Shown in pieces: positions 44,191-52,308 of a stretch of DNA of 64,000 bases; position 1 is the first letter of the stretch, and each line of letters opens with the position of its first letter. The stretch is from Microbispora sp. ZYX-F-249 (GTDB taxonomy: Bacteria; Actinomycetota; Actinomycetes; Streptosporangiales; Streptosporangiaceae), in the NCBI RefSeq assembly GCF_039649665.1, contig NZ_JBDJAW010000004.1, positions 124,001-188,000 of the forward strand, read 5' to 3'. The translations under genes and the position numbers were made by a program. Below the pieces are notes generated by a model. The model worked only from the letters and a program-made list of their open reading frames with translations. It ran no database searches and was not told where the DNA came from.

Positions 44191-44979
44191 TCACTCCAGA
44201 GAATCGGCGGAACTCGCGAGACGGCCGCGGTCACGAATCAGTCCCGCGGCCACGAGGAGGAGGAACCTCCCGTTGGTCTTCAGATATCGGGGGCCGAGGC
44301 GCGCCGGCTCCTGCAGCAGGCGGTACAACCACTCGAACCCGAGGCGCTGCCAGGCGCGGGGCGCCCGGCGGGTGCGTCCGGACAGCACGTCGAAGGCGCC
44401 GCCCACCCCGTGCACGACCTTCGCCCCGGTGGCCTCGCCCCAGTCGCGGACGAAGATCTCCTTCTTCGGCGAGGTCATGCCGAGGAACAGCAGGTCGGCT
44501 CCGGACAGCGCGATGTCCTCCGCCACCCGCGCGGACTCCTCGGCCGGGAAGTAGCCGTCGCGGTAGCCGGCGATCCGCAGGCCGGGGAAGTCGCGCCGCA
44601 CCCGCTCGACCAGCAGCGCGAGCACCTCGGGCGTGGCCCCCAGGAAGTACGGCCGGTATCCGCGCCGCTCCCCCTCGGCCAGCAGCTCCGTGAACAGGTC
44701 GATCCCGGCCACGCGTTCCGGCAGCCGGTGGCCAAGCAGGCGCGCGGCCCACACGACGGACTGCCCGTCGGCGAGGACGAGGTCGCAGCCGAGCACCGAC
44801 CGCCGCAGCTCGGGGTCCCTGTGCATGGTGACGATCTTCGCGGCGTTCACCACGCCGATGTCGAGCCGTCCGCCGCCGTCCACCGCCTCCACGCAGGCGG
44901 CGACGACCTGTCGCATGGTCAGCGCGTCCAGCGTCGTGCCCAGCACCGACCGCCGGTGCGCCCGTCCCGGCGCCGTCAT
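44191..44979 (-). CDS. WecG/TagA/CpsF-family glycosyltransferase
   Basis: 262 residues. VVNAAKIVTMHRDPELRRSV, LVLADGQSVVWAARLLG, RVAGIDLFTELL and FLGMTSPKKEIFVRDWG are the family motifs (GT26). Members add the second sugar (ManNAc-type) to the polyprenyl-linked first sugar. The ATG giving MTAPGRAHRR is preferred; the frame is open further upstream. It lies 4 bp before the helical-toroid gene and 114 bp after rmlD. Confidence 0.9.
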   Translation of the reverse strand: MTAPGRAHRRSVLGTTLDALTMRQVVAACVEAVDGGGRLDIGVVNAAKIVTMHRDPELRRSVLGCDLVLADGQSVVWAARLLGHRLPERVAGIDLFTELLAEGERRGYRPYFLGATPEVLALLVERVRRDFPGLRIAGYRDGYFPAEESARVAEDIALSGADLLFLGMTSPKKEIFVRDWGEATGAKVVHGVGGAFDVLSGRTRRAPRAWQRLGFEWLYRLLQEPARLGPRYLKTNGRFLLLVAAGLIRDRGRLASSADSLE

Positions 44980-45093
44980 CGGGGGACAGTCCTGTCCACG
45001 GCGTGCGCCACCGATCCGTCCACGAATCCCCACCGTCCATGAATGCCGCCACGGGATGCCGTCCATGGGTTATCGCGCGGACGCCCGCGAACG

Positions 45094-45951
45094 TCACAAC
45101 TCGCCGGAGCCGGCGAGCCGGGGCCAGGCGTCGCGCAGCGCCTCGCGCCAGTCCCGCATCGGGGCCAGCCCCGCCCTCCCCCATGCCCCGTGCCCGAGTA
45201 CGCCGTACGCGGGGCGCCGGGCCGGGCGGGGGAAGTCCCGGCTGCTCGTGGGCGTGACGCGGTCCGGGTCGGCGCCGAGCAGGCGGAAGATCTCCCGGGC
45301 GTAGCCGTACCACGTCGTCTGGCCCGCGTTCGTCCCGTGGTAGACGCCGGGGGGCGGGCTCGCCCGCACCAGCCGCACGATCTGGGCCGCCAGGTCGGCC
45401 GTCCAGGTGGGCTGGCCGTGCTGGTCGTCCACCACGCGCACCGGGTCGCCCCCGGCGGCAAGTCTGATCATCGTCCTGGCGAAGTTCGGCCCGTGCGCGC
45501 CGTACAACCAGGCGGTGCGGACGACGTAGCCGCCGTGCCGCAGGGCGGCCCGTTCCCCCGCCGCCTTGGTCCGCCCGTACGCGTTGACCGGGTTGACCGG
45601 CTCGTCCTCGGCGTACGGCGTCCGCGCCGTGCCGTCGAACACGTAGTCGGTCGACAGGTGGACGAGCGTCACGCCGTGGCCGGCGCACGCGGCGGCGAGC
45701 GGGCGCACGGCGTCGCCGTTGACCGCCAGCGCCTCCCGCTCGCGTAACTCCGCCTCGTCCACGGCCGTCCAGGCCGCGCAGTTCACCACGACGTCCGGTT
45801 TCTCCGTGCGGACCGCCGCCCGCACGGCGGCCGGGTCGCACAGGTCGAGGTCGCGCCGGGACAGCGCGGCGACGTCCTCGCCCTCGCCGGCCAGCAGCGC
45901 GGTGAGATCGGCGCCGAGCATGCCCGCGGCGCCCGTGACCAGCCACCTCAT
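45094..45951 (-). CDS. rmlD: dTDP-4-dehydrorhamnose reductase
   Basis: 285 residues. WLVTGAAGMLGADLTALL, STDYVFDGTARTPYAEDEP, NAYGRTKAAGE (Tyr-x3-Lys) and VVRTAWLYGAHGPNF are RmlD motifs. It makes the last step to dTDP-L-rhamnose. Start ATG 10 bp after the rmlB stop, same operon. Confidence 0.93.
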   Translation of the reverse strand: MRWLVTGAAGMLGADLTALLAGEGEDVAALSRRDLDLCDPAAVRAAVRTEKPDVVVNCAAWTAVDEAELREREALAVNGDAVRPLAAACAGHGVTLVHLSTDYVFDGTARTPYAEDEPVNPVNAYGRTKAAGERAALRHGGYVVRTAWLYGAHGPNFARTMIRLAAGGDPVRVVDDQHGQPTWTADLAAQIVRLVRASPPPGVYHGTNAGQTTWYGYAREIFRLLGADPDRVTPTSSRDFPRPARRPAYGVLGHGAWGRAGLAPMRDWREALRDAWPRLAGSGEL

Positions 45952-45961
45952 CGCGACGCCG

Positions 45962-46933
45962 TCACCGGGCCTGCGCCCGCAGCGGTTTCCACCACGACGG
46001 GTTGTCGGCGTACCACCGCACGGTCGCCTCCAGGCCGTCGTCGAAGGACACCCGGGGGGCGTAACCGAGGGCGCGCAGCTTCCGGTCGTCGAGGGAGTAG
46101 CGGCGGTCGTGCCCCTTGCGGTCCTCCACCCGGGTGACGAGGTCGGGTGAGGCGCCGAGCAGGTCGAGCAGGCGCCGCGTGAGCTCCAGGTTGGTCAGCT
46201 CGGCCGTGCCGGCCACGTGGTAGACCTCCCCCGGCTGGCCCACCTCGGCGACGAGCTGGATGGCCCGGCAGTGGTCGGACACGTGGATCCAGTCGCGGAC
46301 GTTTCCGCCGTCGCCGTACAGGGGGACGGGCCTGCCCTCGATCAGGTTGGTGATGAACAGCGGGACGACCTTCTCCGGGTACTGGTACGGCCCGTAGTTG
46401 TTCCCGCACCGCGTCACGGAGACCGGCAGGCCGTGGGTGACCGCGTACGCGCGGGCGATCATGTCGCCGCCCGCCTTCGACGCGGCGTAGGGCGAGCGCG
46501 GCGCGAGCGGCGCGTTCTCGTCCCACGACCCCGTCTCGATCGACCCGTACACCTCGTCGGTGGAGACGTGGACGACGCGCCGCACCCCCGCGGCCAGGCA
46601 CGCGTCCATGACCGTCTGCGTGCCCAGCACGTTGGTCCGCACGAAGTCGGCCGCGCCGTCGATCGACCGGTCGACGTGGGACTCGGCCGCGAAGTGGATC
46701 ACCACGTCGTGGCCCGGCACCACCTCGCCGAGCAGGCCCGCGTCGCACACGTCGCCGTGGACGAAGTCGTACCGCCCCTCCACCGGGGCGAGGTTGGCGA
46801 GGCTGCCCGCGTACGTGAGCCGGTCGAGCACCGTGACGGACGCCCCGGCGAAGGCCGGGTATCCGCCCGTGAGAACCGTACGGACGTAGTGGGAGCCGAT
46901 GAACCCGGCGCCGCCGGTGACCAGTAACTTCAC
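45962..46933 (-). CDS. rmlB: dTDP-glucose 4,6-dehydratase
   Basis: 323 residues from GTG. LLVTGGAGFIGSHYVRTV, STDEVYGSIETGSWDE (catalytic Asp-Glu), YAASKAGGDM (Tyr-x3-Lys) and TRCGNNYGPYQYPEK are all present. Converts dTDP-glucose to the 4-keto-6-deoxy sugar used by RmlC/RmlD and possibly by the C-methyltransferase branch. 95 bp after rmlA. Confidence 0.95.
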   Translation of the reverse strand: MKLLVTGGAGFIGSHYVRTVLTGGYPAFAGASVTVLDRLTYAGSLANLAPVEGRYDFVHGDVCDAGLLGEVVPGHDVVIHFAAESHVDRSIDGAADFVRTNVLGTQTVMDACLAAGVRRVVHVSTDEVYGSIETGSWDENAPLAPRSPYAASKAGGDMIARAYAVTHGLPVSVTRCGNNYGPYQYPEKVVPLFITNLIEGRPVPLYGDGGNVRDWIHVSDHCRAIQLVAEVGQPGEVYHVAGTAELTNLELTRRLLDLLGASPDLVTRVEDRKGHDRRYSLDDRKLRALGYAPRVSFDDGLEATVRWYADNPSWWKPLRAQAR

Positions 46934-47028
46934 GGAAGGTCCACACCTGTCTTCGAGCTCGGGACTGGAAAGGGATTGTGCCGGACGGGCCGGGAGAGCG
47001 GCAGCGGTCGAAATCCGTGCGGCGGCGG

Positions 47029-48093
47029 TCAGGAACTGATCTGGACCCTGCTGTGGTCCCCCAGCACCAGCCGGTGGGCCTTCGGCGTGTCCGGCGCCGG
47101 CGTGATCTCCACGTCGTGGCCGATCAGCGACGCCTCGATCCGCCGGACCCCCTCGATCGAGGAACGGGCGAGCACGATCGAGTACTCGATCTCGCTGCCG
47201 CTCACCACGCAGTCGGTGCCGATCGACGTGAACGGGCCGACGTACGAACGGTCGATGACGGTCCCCGCGCCGACGACCACCGGGCCGACGATGCGGGAGC
47301 GGCGCACCGAGGCGCCGGCCTCCACCACGACCCGCCCGATGAGCTCGCAGTCCTCGGTGTCGCCGTCGACACGGCGCTCCAGGGACTCCAGCACCAGCCG
47401 GTTCACCTCGAGCATGTCGGCGACGTTCCCGGTGTCCTTCCAGTATCCCGAGATGACGGCGGGCTCGACCTCGTGGCCGGCGTCGATGAGCCACTGGATG
47501 GCGTCGGTGATCTCCAGCTCTCCCCGCCAGGACGGCTTGAGCTCCGCCACGGCGTCGTGGATGGCCGGGGTGAACAGATAGACGCCGACCAGGGCGAGGT
47601 CGCTCTTCGGCTCGCGCGGCTTCTCCTCGAGGCCGACGACCCGGCCGTCATCGGCCAGTTCCGCGACGCCGAACTGGCGGGGATCGGAGACCTTGGTCAG
47701 CATGATCTGCGCGCTCGGCCGCCGTTCCCGGAATCGTCCGACCAGGCTCTCGATGCCGCCCACGATGAAGTTGTCGCCCAGATACATGACGAAGTCGTCG
47801 TCGCCGAGGTAGTCGCGGGCGATCAGGACGGCGTGCGCCAGCCCCAGCGGCGCCTCCTGCCTGAGATAGCTCGCCTGCAGGCCGAACCGGGAGCCGTCGC
47901 CCACCGCCGCCTCGATCTCGTCCTGGGTGTCGCCCACGACGATGCCGACCTCGCTGATGCCGGCGGCCGCGATCGACTCGAGGCCGTAGAACAGGACGGG
48001 CTTGTTGGCCACCGGGACGAGCTGCTTCGCGCGGGTGTGGGTGATGGGCCGCAGCCGGGTGCCGGACCCGCCCGCGAGCACGAGGGCCTTCAT
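47029..48093 (-). CDS. rmlA: Glucose-1-phosphate thymidylyltransferase, long form
   Basis: 354 residues. ALVLAGGSGTRLRPITHT, AKQLVPVANKPVLFYGLE and FVMYLGDNF define the nucleotidyltransferase. The last ~110 residues form a left-handed beta-helix (VEAGASVRRSRIVGPVVVGA), as in StrD-like long RmlA proteins of actinomycetes. Makes dTDP-glucose. Starts 1 bp after the sugar transferase stop. Confidence 0.93.
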   Translation of the reverse strand: MKALVLAGGSGTRLRPITHTRAKQLVPVANKPVLFYGLESIAAAGISEVGIVVGDTQDEIEAAVGDGSRFGLQASYLRQEAPLGLAHAVLIARDYLGDDDFVMYLGDNFIVGGIESLVGRFRERRPSAQIMLTKVSDPRQFGVAELADDGRVVGLEEKPREPKSDLALVGVYLFTPAIHDAVAELKPSWRGELEITDAIQWLIDAGHEVEPAVISGYWKDTGNVADMLEVNRLVLESLERRVDGDTEDCELIGRVVVEAGASVRRSRIVGPVVVGAGTVIDRSYVGPFTSIGTDCVVSGSEIEYSIVLARSSIEGVRRIEASLIGHDVEITPAPDTPKAHRLVLGDHSRVQISS

Positions 48094-48094
48094 G

Positions 48095-49564
48095 TCAGTA
48101 GGCCCCCCTGCCGCCGGTGACCGCGGACCACGTCTTCCACAGGATCTGCAGGTCCAGCAGGAGCGACCAGTTCTCCACGTACCGCAGGTCCAGCCGGACC
48201 GACTCCTCCCAGGACAGGTCCGACCTGCCGCTCACCTGCCACAGCCCGGTCATGCCCGGCCGTACGACCAGGCGCCGGTGCACGTCCGTGCCGTACCGCT
48301 CGACCTCCGCGGGCAGCGGCGGGCGCGGCCCGACGAGCGACATCTCACCGCGCAGCACGTTGAGGAGCTGGGGCAACTCGTCCAGCGAGTAGCGGCGCAG
48401 CAGCAGGCCCACGCGGGTGATCCGTGGATCGTTCCGAATTTTGAACAACACGCCGTCCGATTCGTTGGACGCGGCCAGCACCGGCTTGAGCCGCTCGGCG
48501 TTCACGACCATGGTCCGGAACTTCAGCATGTCGAACTCGCGGCCGTACCGGCCGATCCTGGTCTGCCGGAACAGGGCGGGGCCGGGGCTGGTGGCGCGCA
48601 CGAGCGCCGCGATGACCAGCATCGGGAAGAGCAGGATGAGCAGGAACGCGGCCGCCACGATCCTGTCGAAGCCGTTCTTGACGAGCCGCCGGGAACCCTG
48701 CAGGTCGGGGTGCTCGACGTGCAGCAGCGGCATCCCCGCGACCGGGCGGACGCTGATGCGCGGCCCCGCGACGTCCATCAGTGCCGGGGCGACGAACAGG
48801 TCGGTCCCCCGCGACTCGATCCCCCAGGCGAGGCGGCGCAGCGCGGCGCCGTGGAGTTCGGGGCACGCGAGGACCGCGACCGCCTCGGCGTCGACCTTGT
48901 CGACCACGGCGGGCACGTCCCGGAAGTCTCCGAGCACGGGCACGCCGTCGATGTCGGAGCGCTGCCTGCGGTACTGCCCGCTCGGCAGGCATGCGGCCAC
49001 CACCCGCATGCCGTGGTACGGCTGCCGTCTGAGCTGCAACACCAGTTCGTGGATGGACTGCCGGTGCCCCACCGCCACGACCGGCCGCATGTACCGGCCC
49101 TTCATGCGCAGCCGGTGCAGCCGCTTGCGCATGCGGTGCCGGATCAGCAGCGTCAGCACCGTGGCGAGCGGCAGCATCGCCATGACATAGCTGCGGGCGA
49201 CGTTCGTCTGCGTGAGGTACGCCCCGATCGCGACGGCCGCGATGAGACCCAGGCCCGCCTGGGCGACCGAGCGGAACTCCTCCGTCCCCTCGCCGTGGGC
49301 GCGTCCGCGGTAGCCGCCGGCGACGCCCACGACCAGTGGCCAGGAGATCGTCAGGGTGGTGCCGAACGCGATGTCGTACACCGGGATGAAGGCGCCGAAC
49401 CACAGCCGCGTGAGCTCGACGCCGGCGAGGGCGGCGGCAGCGCAGAGGAGGTCTCCCGCCAGGAGGATCTTCGAATAGGAACCCGACGAGACGCTCACCG
49501 GCAGCCGCACATGGACTTCGCGGGGAAACACCCCCGATTCCGCCAACTCCGTTTGCGATTCCAT
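48095..49564 (-). CDS. Initiating polyprenyl-phosphate sugar phosphotransferase (WcaJ/CpsE type)
   Basis: 489 residues. Four N-terminal helices (about 30-140), a CoA/NAD-like binding middle part (VVAVGHRQSIHELVLQL) and the catalytic domain: FDRIVAAAFLLILLFPMLVI, KFRTMVVNAERLKP, RRYSLDELPQLLNVLRGEMS and LVGPRPPLPAEVERY. It loads the first sugar-phosphate on undecaprenyl phosphate. First gene of the minus-strand rml operon; start MESQTELAESG, with GGTGAG very close. Confidence 0.93.
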   Translation of the reverse strand: MESQTELAESGVFPREVHVRLPVSVSSGSYSKILLAGDLLCAAAALAGVELTRLWFGAFIPVYDIAFGTTLTISWPLVVGVAGGYRGRAHGEGTEEFRSVAQAGLGLIAAVAIGAYLTQTNVARSYVMAMLPLATVLTLLIRHRMRKRLHRLRMKGRYMRPVVAVGHRQSIHELVLQLRRQPYHGMRVVAACLPSGQYRRQRSDIDGVPVLGDFRDVPAVVDKVDAEAVAVLACPELHGAALRRLAWGIESRGTDLFVAPALMDVAGPRISVRPVAGMPLLHVEHPDLQGSRRLVKNGFDRIVAAAFLLILLFPMLVIAALVRATSPGPALFRQTRIGRYGREFDMLKFRTMVVNAERLKPVLAASNESDGVLFKIRNDPRITRVGLLLRRYSLDELPQLLNVLRGEMSLVGPRPPLPAEVERYGTDVHRRLVVRPGMTGLWQVSGRSDLSWEESVRLDLRYVENWSLLLDLQILWKTWSAVTGGRGAY

Positions 49565-50090
49565 CTCACCGCGCCTAGGTAGTCGGACCGTCCAGGTGAT
49601 TGACGCCCCTCGCGTCCCAAAGGTTGACCCATGACTCACCCATTTGAGGGCGTGCACGCACGAGGATGATGTTAGACAGCGACGGCCCGGTAGGGAACGT
49701 AAGCCACCTGTCCACAATTGGTCGCAATGACCCCAGGTGGAGGACTTGACGGGAACGGTCCAAGATGGCACGAGGGCCCCTCAGCATGGCATATACCGCT
49801 AATATATGCCGATACATAACAGCCCATACGGCCGTCTCATACGTCCGCGAAGAGGAGTGACAGGCTCGCGAATCCAGCGAATACGTGCCTCTCTGCACCT
49901 CGAAAATACTATTTGGCCGAATCGACTCCACAATCGAACTCGGCCTTACTCGCCGATTCAAATACGTCGTAATGCGAGGCCGCTTGAACGGCCGGCGCCG
50001 GCCGGAACTCACCGAGCCGCATTCGGAGCAGCGCGGGAGCCCGCCTCACCGGCGTGAACGATTCACGGGCCGGCGCGGCACTGCCGGCCA
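49565..50090. promoter_or_regulatory. Gene-free, A/T-richer gap heading the rml/exopolysaccharide operon
   Basis: 526 bp without a credible gene (a 145-codon minus-strand frame lacks a ribosome site and family-like content). It should hold the promoter for the sugar transferase operon. It contains the inverted repeat at 49788-49810, a perfect 16-bp palindrome CGGCCGGCGCCGGCCG at 49989-50004 and CGTGAA-CGA-TTCACG at 50053-50067, the last near the 3' end of the upstream gene. Confidence 0.6.
49788..49810. promoter_or_regulatory. Perfect inverted repeat, candidate operator
   Basis: GGCATATA (49788-49795) and TATATGCC (49803-49810) with a 7-bp spacer, centred about 235 bp before the sugar-transferase start. 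A/T-rich arms stand out strongly against the genome background. Confidence 0.5.
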
Positions 50091-50462
50091 CTAGTCGTAT
50101 TCGAGGTCGGGCAACGGGGACGGCGGCTCCGGGCTGCGCCACACGACGACGTAGTCCGCACGCGCGCTCGCGACCGCGGTGCTCAGCCGGTCGAGGTCGA
50201 AGTCCGGCAGATAGCGCAGCCGGGTCAGGAAGCTCGCGTCGGTCGCCGAGTGGGGGACCACACAGCCCTCGCCCTCACGGTCCAGCAGGACGATGAAGAC
50301 GTCCTCCGGCTGGCCGGGCGGCTCCCGGTGGCCGTGGCCGCCGACGCGGACCTCTACCACGTCCTCCCAAGCGAGGGCCTCGACGCTGCCGTCGGCGTAG
50401 TGACGCGTCACGCCTTCTTCGGTGACGTACACATAGGTGTCCGGCACAGGGTTGCCGTGCAT
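50091..50462 (-). CDS. Small acidic protein of unknown function
   Basis: 123 residues, cytoplasmic by composition. Beta-strand-rich first half (TYVYVTEEGVTRHYADGSV, WEDVVEVRVGGHG, VFIVLLDREGEGCVVPH), then a helix (LDRLSTAVASARA) and an acidic end LPDLEYD. The pattern suggests a small PH-like barrel; no family is recognised. Start ATG; isolated between the polysaccharide promoter gap and the GntR gene. Confidence 0.65.
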   Translation of the reverse strand: MHGNPVPDTYVYVTEEGVTRHYADGSVEALAWEDVVEVRVGGHGHREPPGQPEDVFIVLLDREGEGCVVPHSATDASFLTRLRYLPDFDLDRLSTAVASARADYVVVWRSPEPPSPLPDLEYD

Positions 50463-50537
50463 GGGCGCGATTGTGACGACTTGAAGTGGCGCCGTGCAAG
50501 GGAATCCGGATCCCCGGCCGCCCGGAGCCCGCGCGGC

Positions 50538-51152
50538 TCAGGGATGCCGCCACCGCAGGTGCTCGCGCATGGCGCGGACCGCCGCGTCCGCGGGCCCCTC
50601 CGCGATGACGCGCAGCAGCCCGGCGTGCTCGGCCGCGAGCTCGTGGGGGTCCTCGTACGCGTGCCTGAGCCGGACCAGCCCGAGCCGCGTCTCGGCCGCG
50701 AGCGTGGCGTACAGCCGCTCCAGGCGGGGGCTGCCCGCGGCGGCGACGAGCGCCTCGTGCAGGGCCATGTGCTCGGCCACGACGGCCGCCCAGGGCGCGC
50801 CCGGCGGCAGTGCGGACAGGCGGCCCAGCGCCTCCTCCGCCGCCGTCACCCGGCGCCCCGCCACGGCCCGCGCCATCAGTTCCTCCAGCGGCCCGCGCAC
50901 GTACATGAGGTCGTCCAGGTCCGCGGGGGTGATCACGGGGACGTACGCGCTGCGGTTGCGCTCGCGCCGCAGCAGCCCCTCGTGGACGAGCAGCGCCAGG
51001 GCCTCCCGCACCGTGGGGCGGGCCACGCCGTAGCGTGCGGACAGCTCCTGCTCGGGCAGCGCGGCCCCCGGCTCGATGTCCCCGGACAGCACCCGCTCGC
51101 GCAGCGCGGCGGCGAGCGCCTCGACGGTGGAGACGGGTCTGAGGGTGGTCAC
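50538..51152 (-). CDS. GntR-family (FCD/FadR type) transcription regulator
   Basis: 204 residues. Winged helix-turn-helix: LRERVLSGDIEPGAALPEQE, LSARYGVARPTVREALALLV, then an all-helical FCD ligand domain with the metal-type histidines in EHMALHEALV and EHAGLL. Starts 13 bp after the EamA gene stop, so it is the second gene of that operon. A consensus-like FadR-family operator (TTGTCTGACAA) lies before the first gene; autoregulation is likely. Confidence 0.9.
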   Translation of the reverse strand: MTTLRPVSTVEALAAALRERVLSGDIEPGAALPEQELSARYGVARPTVREALALLVHEGLLRRERNRSAYVPVITPADLDDLMYVRGPLEELMARAVAGRRVTAAEEALGRLSALPPGAPWAAVVAEHMALHEALVAAAGSPRLERLYATLAAETRLGLVRLRHAYEDPHELAAEHAGLLRVIAEGPADAAVRAMREHLRWRHP

Positions 51153-51165
51153 GTGGCCGAGCCTA

Positions 51166-52134
51166 CTAACGGGTCGCGGCCGCCGCCGTGGGCGTTTGCG
51201 CCGGGGCCTGCGGCACGGCCGCCCTCGCGGGCAGCGCCACCACGACCAGTCCCAGGGCGAGCAGCACCAGACCGGCCCACGAGACGACGGACAGGTGCTC
51301 GCGCAGCGCCACGACGCCCAGCAGGGCCGCGACGGCCGGCTCGGCCAGCGCCAGCGTGGCCGCCGTGGCGACGGGGGTCGTGCGCAGGCCCCGGCCGTAC
51401 AGGAGATAGGCCAGCCCGGTCGTCGCGCAGCCGAGGTAGAGCGCGGTCAGCAGCCCGGCCGGCCGCGCGAGCCAGACCGGTCCGGTCAGCACGAGGACCG
51501 GCAGCATGAGCACGGCCGCGCCGCCGAACAGGACGCCCATCACCGTCCCCGACTCCATGCCTCCGCCGATGGCCCGGGCCGCCACGACCGCGTAGAAGGC
51601 GTACAGGAGCCCGCCGAGGAGGGCGAGCGCGATGCCCGCGGCGTCCGCGCCGCCGGCTCCTGCGCCGGCTCCTCCGCCGGTGACGAGCACCGCGCATCCG
51701 GCGACGGCGGCGGCCGTGGCGAGCGTCCAGCGCCCGCTCGGCCGTTCCCGCCCGGTCAGCCAGGACAGGAGCCCGGTGAAGACCGGGCCGCTGCCGATGG
51801 CCACCACCGTGCCGATCGCCACGCCGGTCCTGCCGACCGCCGCGAAAAAGCACAACTGGTAGGCCGCGACGGCGACGGCTCCCAGGACCAGTGCCCAGCG
51901 CGTCGCGTTCCCGAAAGCGTACCCCGGTGCGTTCCCCGGTGCGTTCCCACGCGCCGTGCGCCGCGCCCGCCGAGACGCGACCAGTGCCAGAGCGCCCAGC
52001 AGGGCCCCGCCGAGCACGAGACGGGCCGCCGCCAGCGAGACGGAACCGGCTGAGGCGAGAGTGCCCGCGGTGCCCGCGGTCCCCCACAGGACGGCCGCCG
52101 CGACCACCGCGAGCGAGCCCGATCTGGATTTCAT
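51166..52134 (-). CDS. EamA-family (DMT) transporter
   Basis: 322 residues, ten helices in two repeats (AAVLWGTAGTAGTLASAG, ALLGGLLYAFYAVVAARAIG, YLGCATTGLAYLLYGRGL). Such exporters move amino acids or small metabolites outward. The ATG giving MKSRSGSLAVV is used; an in-frame TTG upstream overlaps the operator. A short Gly/Ala-rich loop (GGAGAGAGGADAAG) lies mid-protein. Likely repressed by the adjacent GntR. Confidence 0.88.
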   Translation of the reverse strand: MKSRSGSLAVVAAAVLWGTAGTAGTLASAGSVSLAAARLVLGGALLGALALVASRRARRTARGNAPGNAPGYAFGNATRWALVLGAVAVAAYQLCFFAAVGRTGVAIGTVVAIGSGPVFTGLLSWLTGRERPSGRWTLATAAAVAGCAVLVTGGGAGAGAGGADAAGIALALLGGLLYAFYAVVAARAIGGGMESGTVMGVLFGGAAVLMLPVLVLTGPVWLARPAGLLTALYLGCATTGLAYLLYGRGLRTTPVATAATLALAEPAVAALLGVVALREHLSVVSWAGLVLLALGLVVVALPARAAVPQAPAQTPTAAAATR

Positions 52135-52141
52135 GGAGCGA

Positions 52142-52159
52142 TTGTCTGACAATCAGACA
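52142..52159. promoter_or_regulatory. Operator-like nested palindromes upstream of the EamA-gntR operon
   Basis: TTGTCTGACAA (52142-52152) is a perfect palindrome and overlaps TGTCTGA-CAA-TCAGACA (52143-52159), another perfect one. The first matches the GT-N-AC type core bound by FadR-family GntR proteins. It is 8 bp from the EamA start. Confidence 0.7.
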
Positions 52160-52308
52160 GTGAGTGACAAGAGCTTTCCCCCGGAACGTCGAGACTGTCC
52201 CGATATGGGGTGTGGCCCAAGTCGTTAGGAACGATCCCTGGTGGCCCAGCTCACGGATTGCTATGGTTTCGCCACTGTTAACACATGTGTAACCGACGGG
52301 CAGGTCTC

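Noticed and set aside
49575..50012. 145-codon minus-strand frame in the gap before the sugar transferase operon
   Set aside because: No ribosome site, poor codon use for this genome and no family-like motif; the region is better read as a promoter gap.
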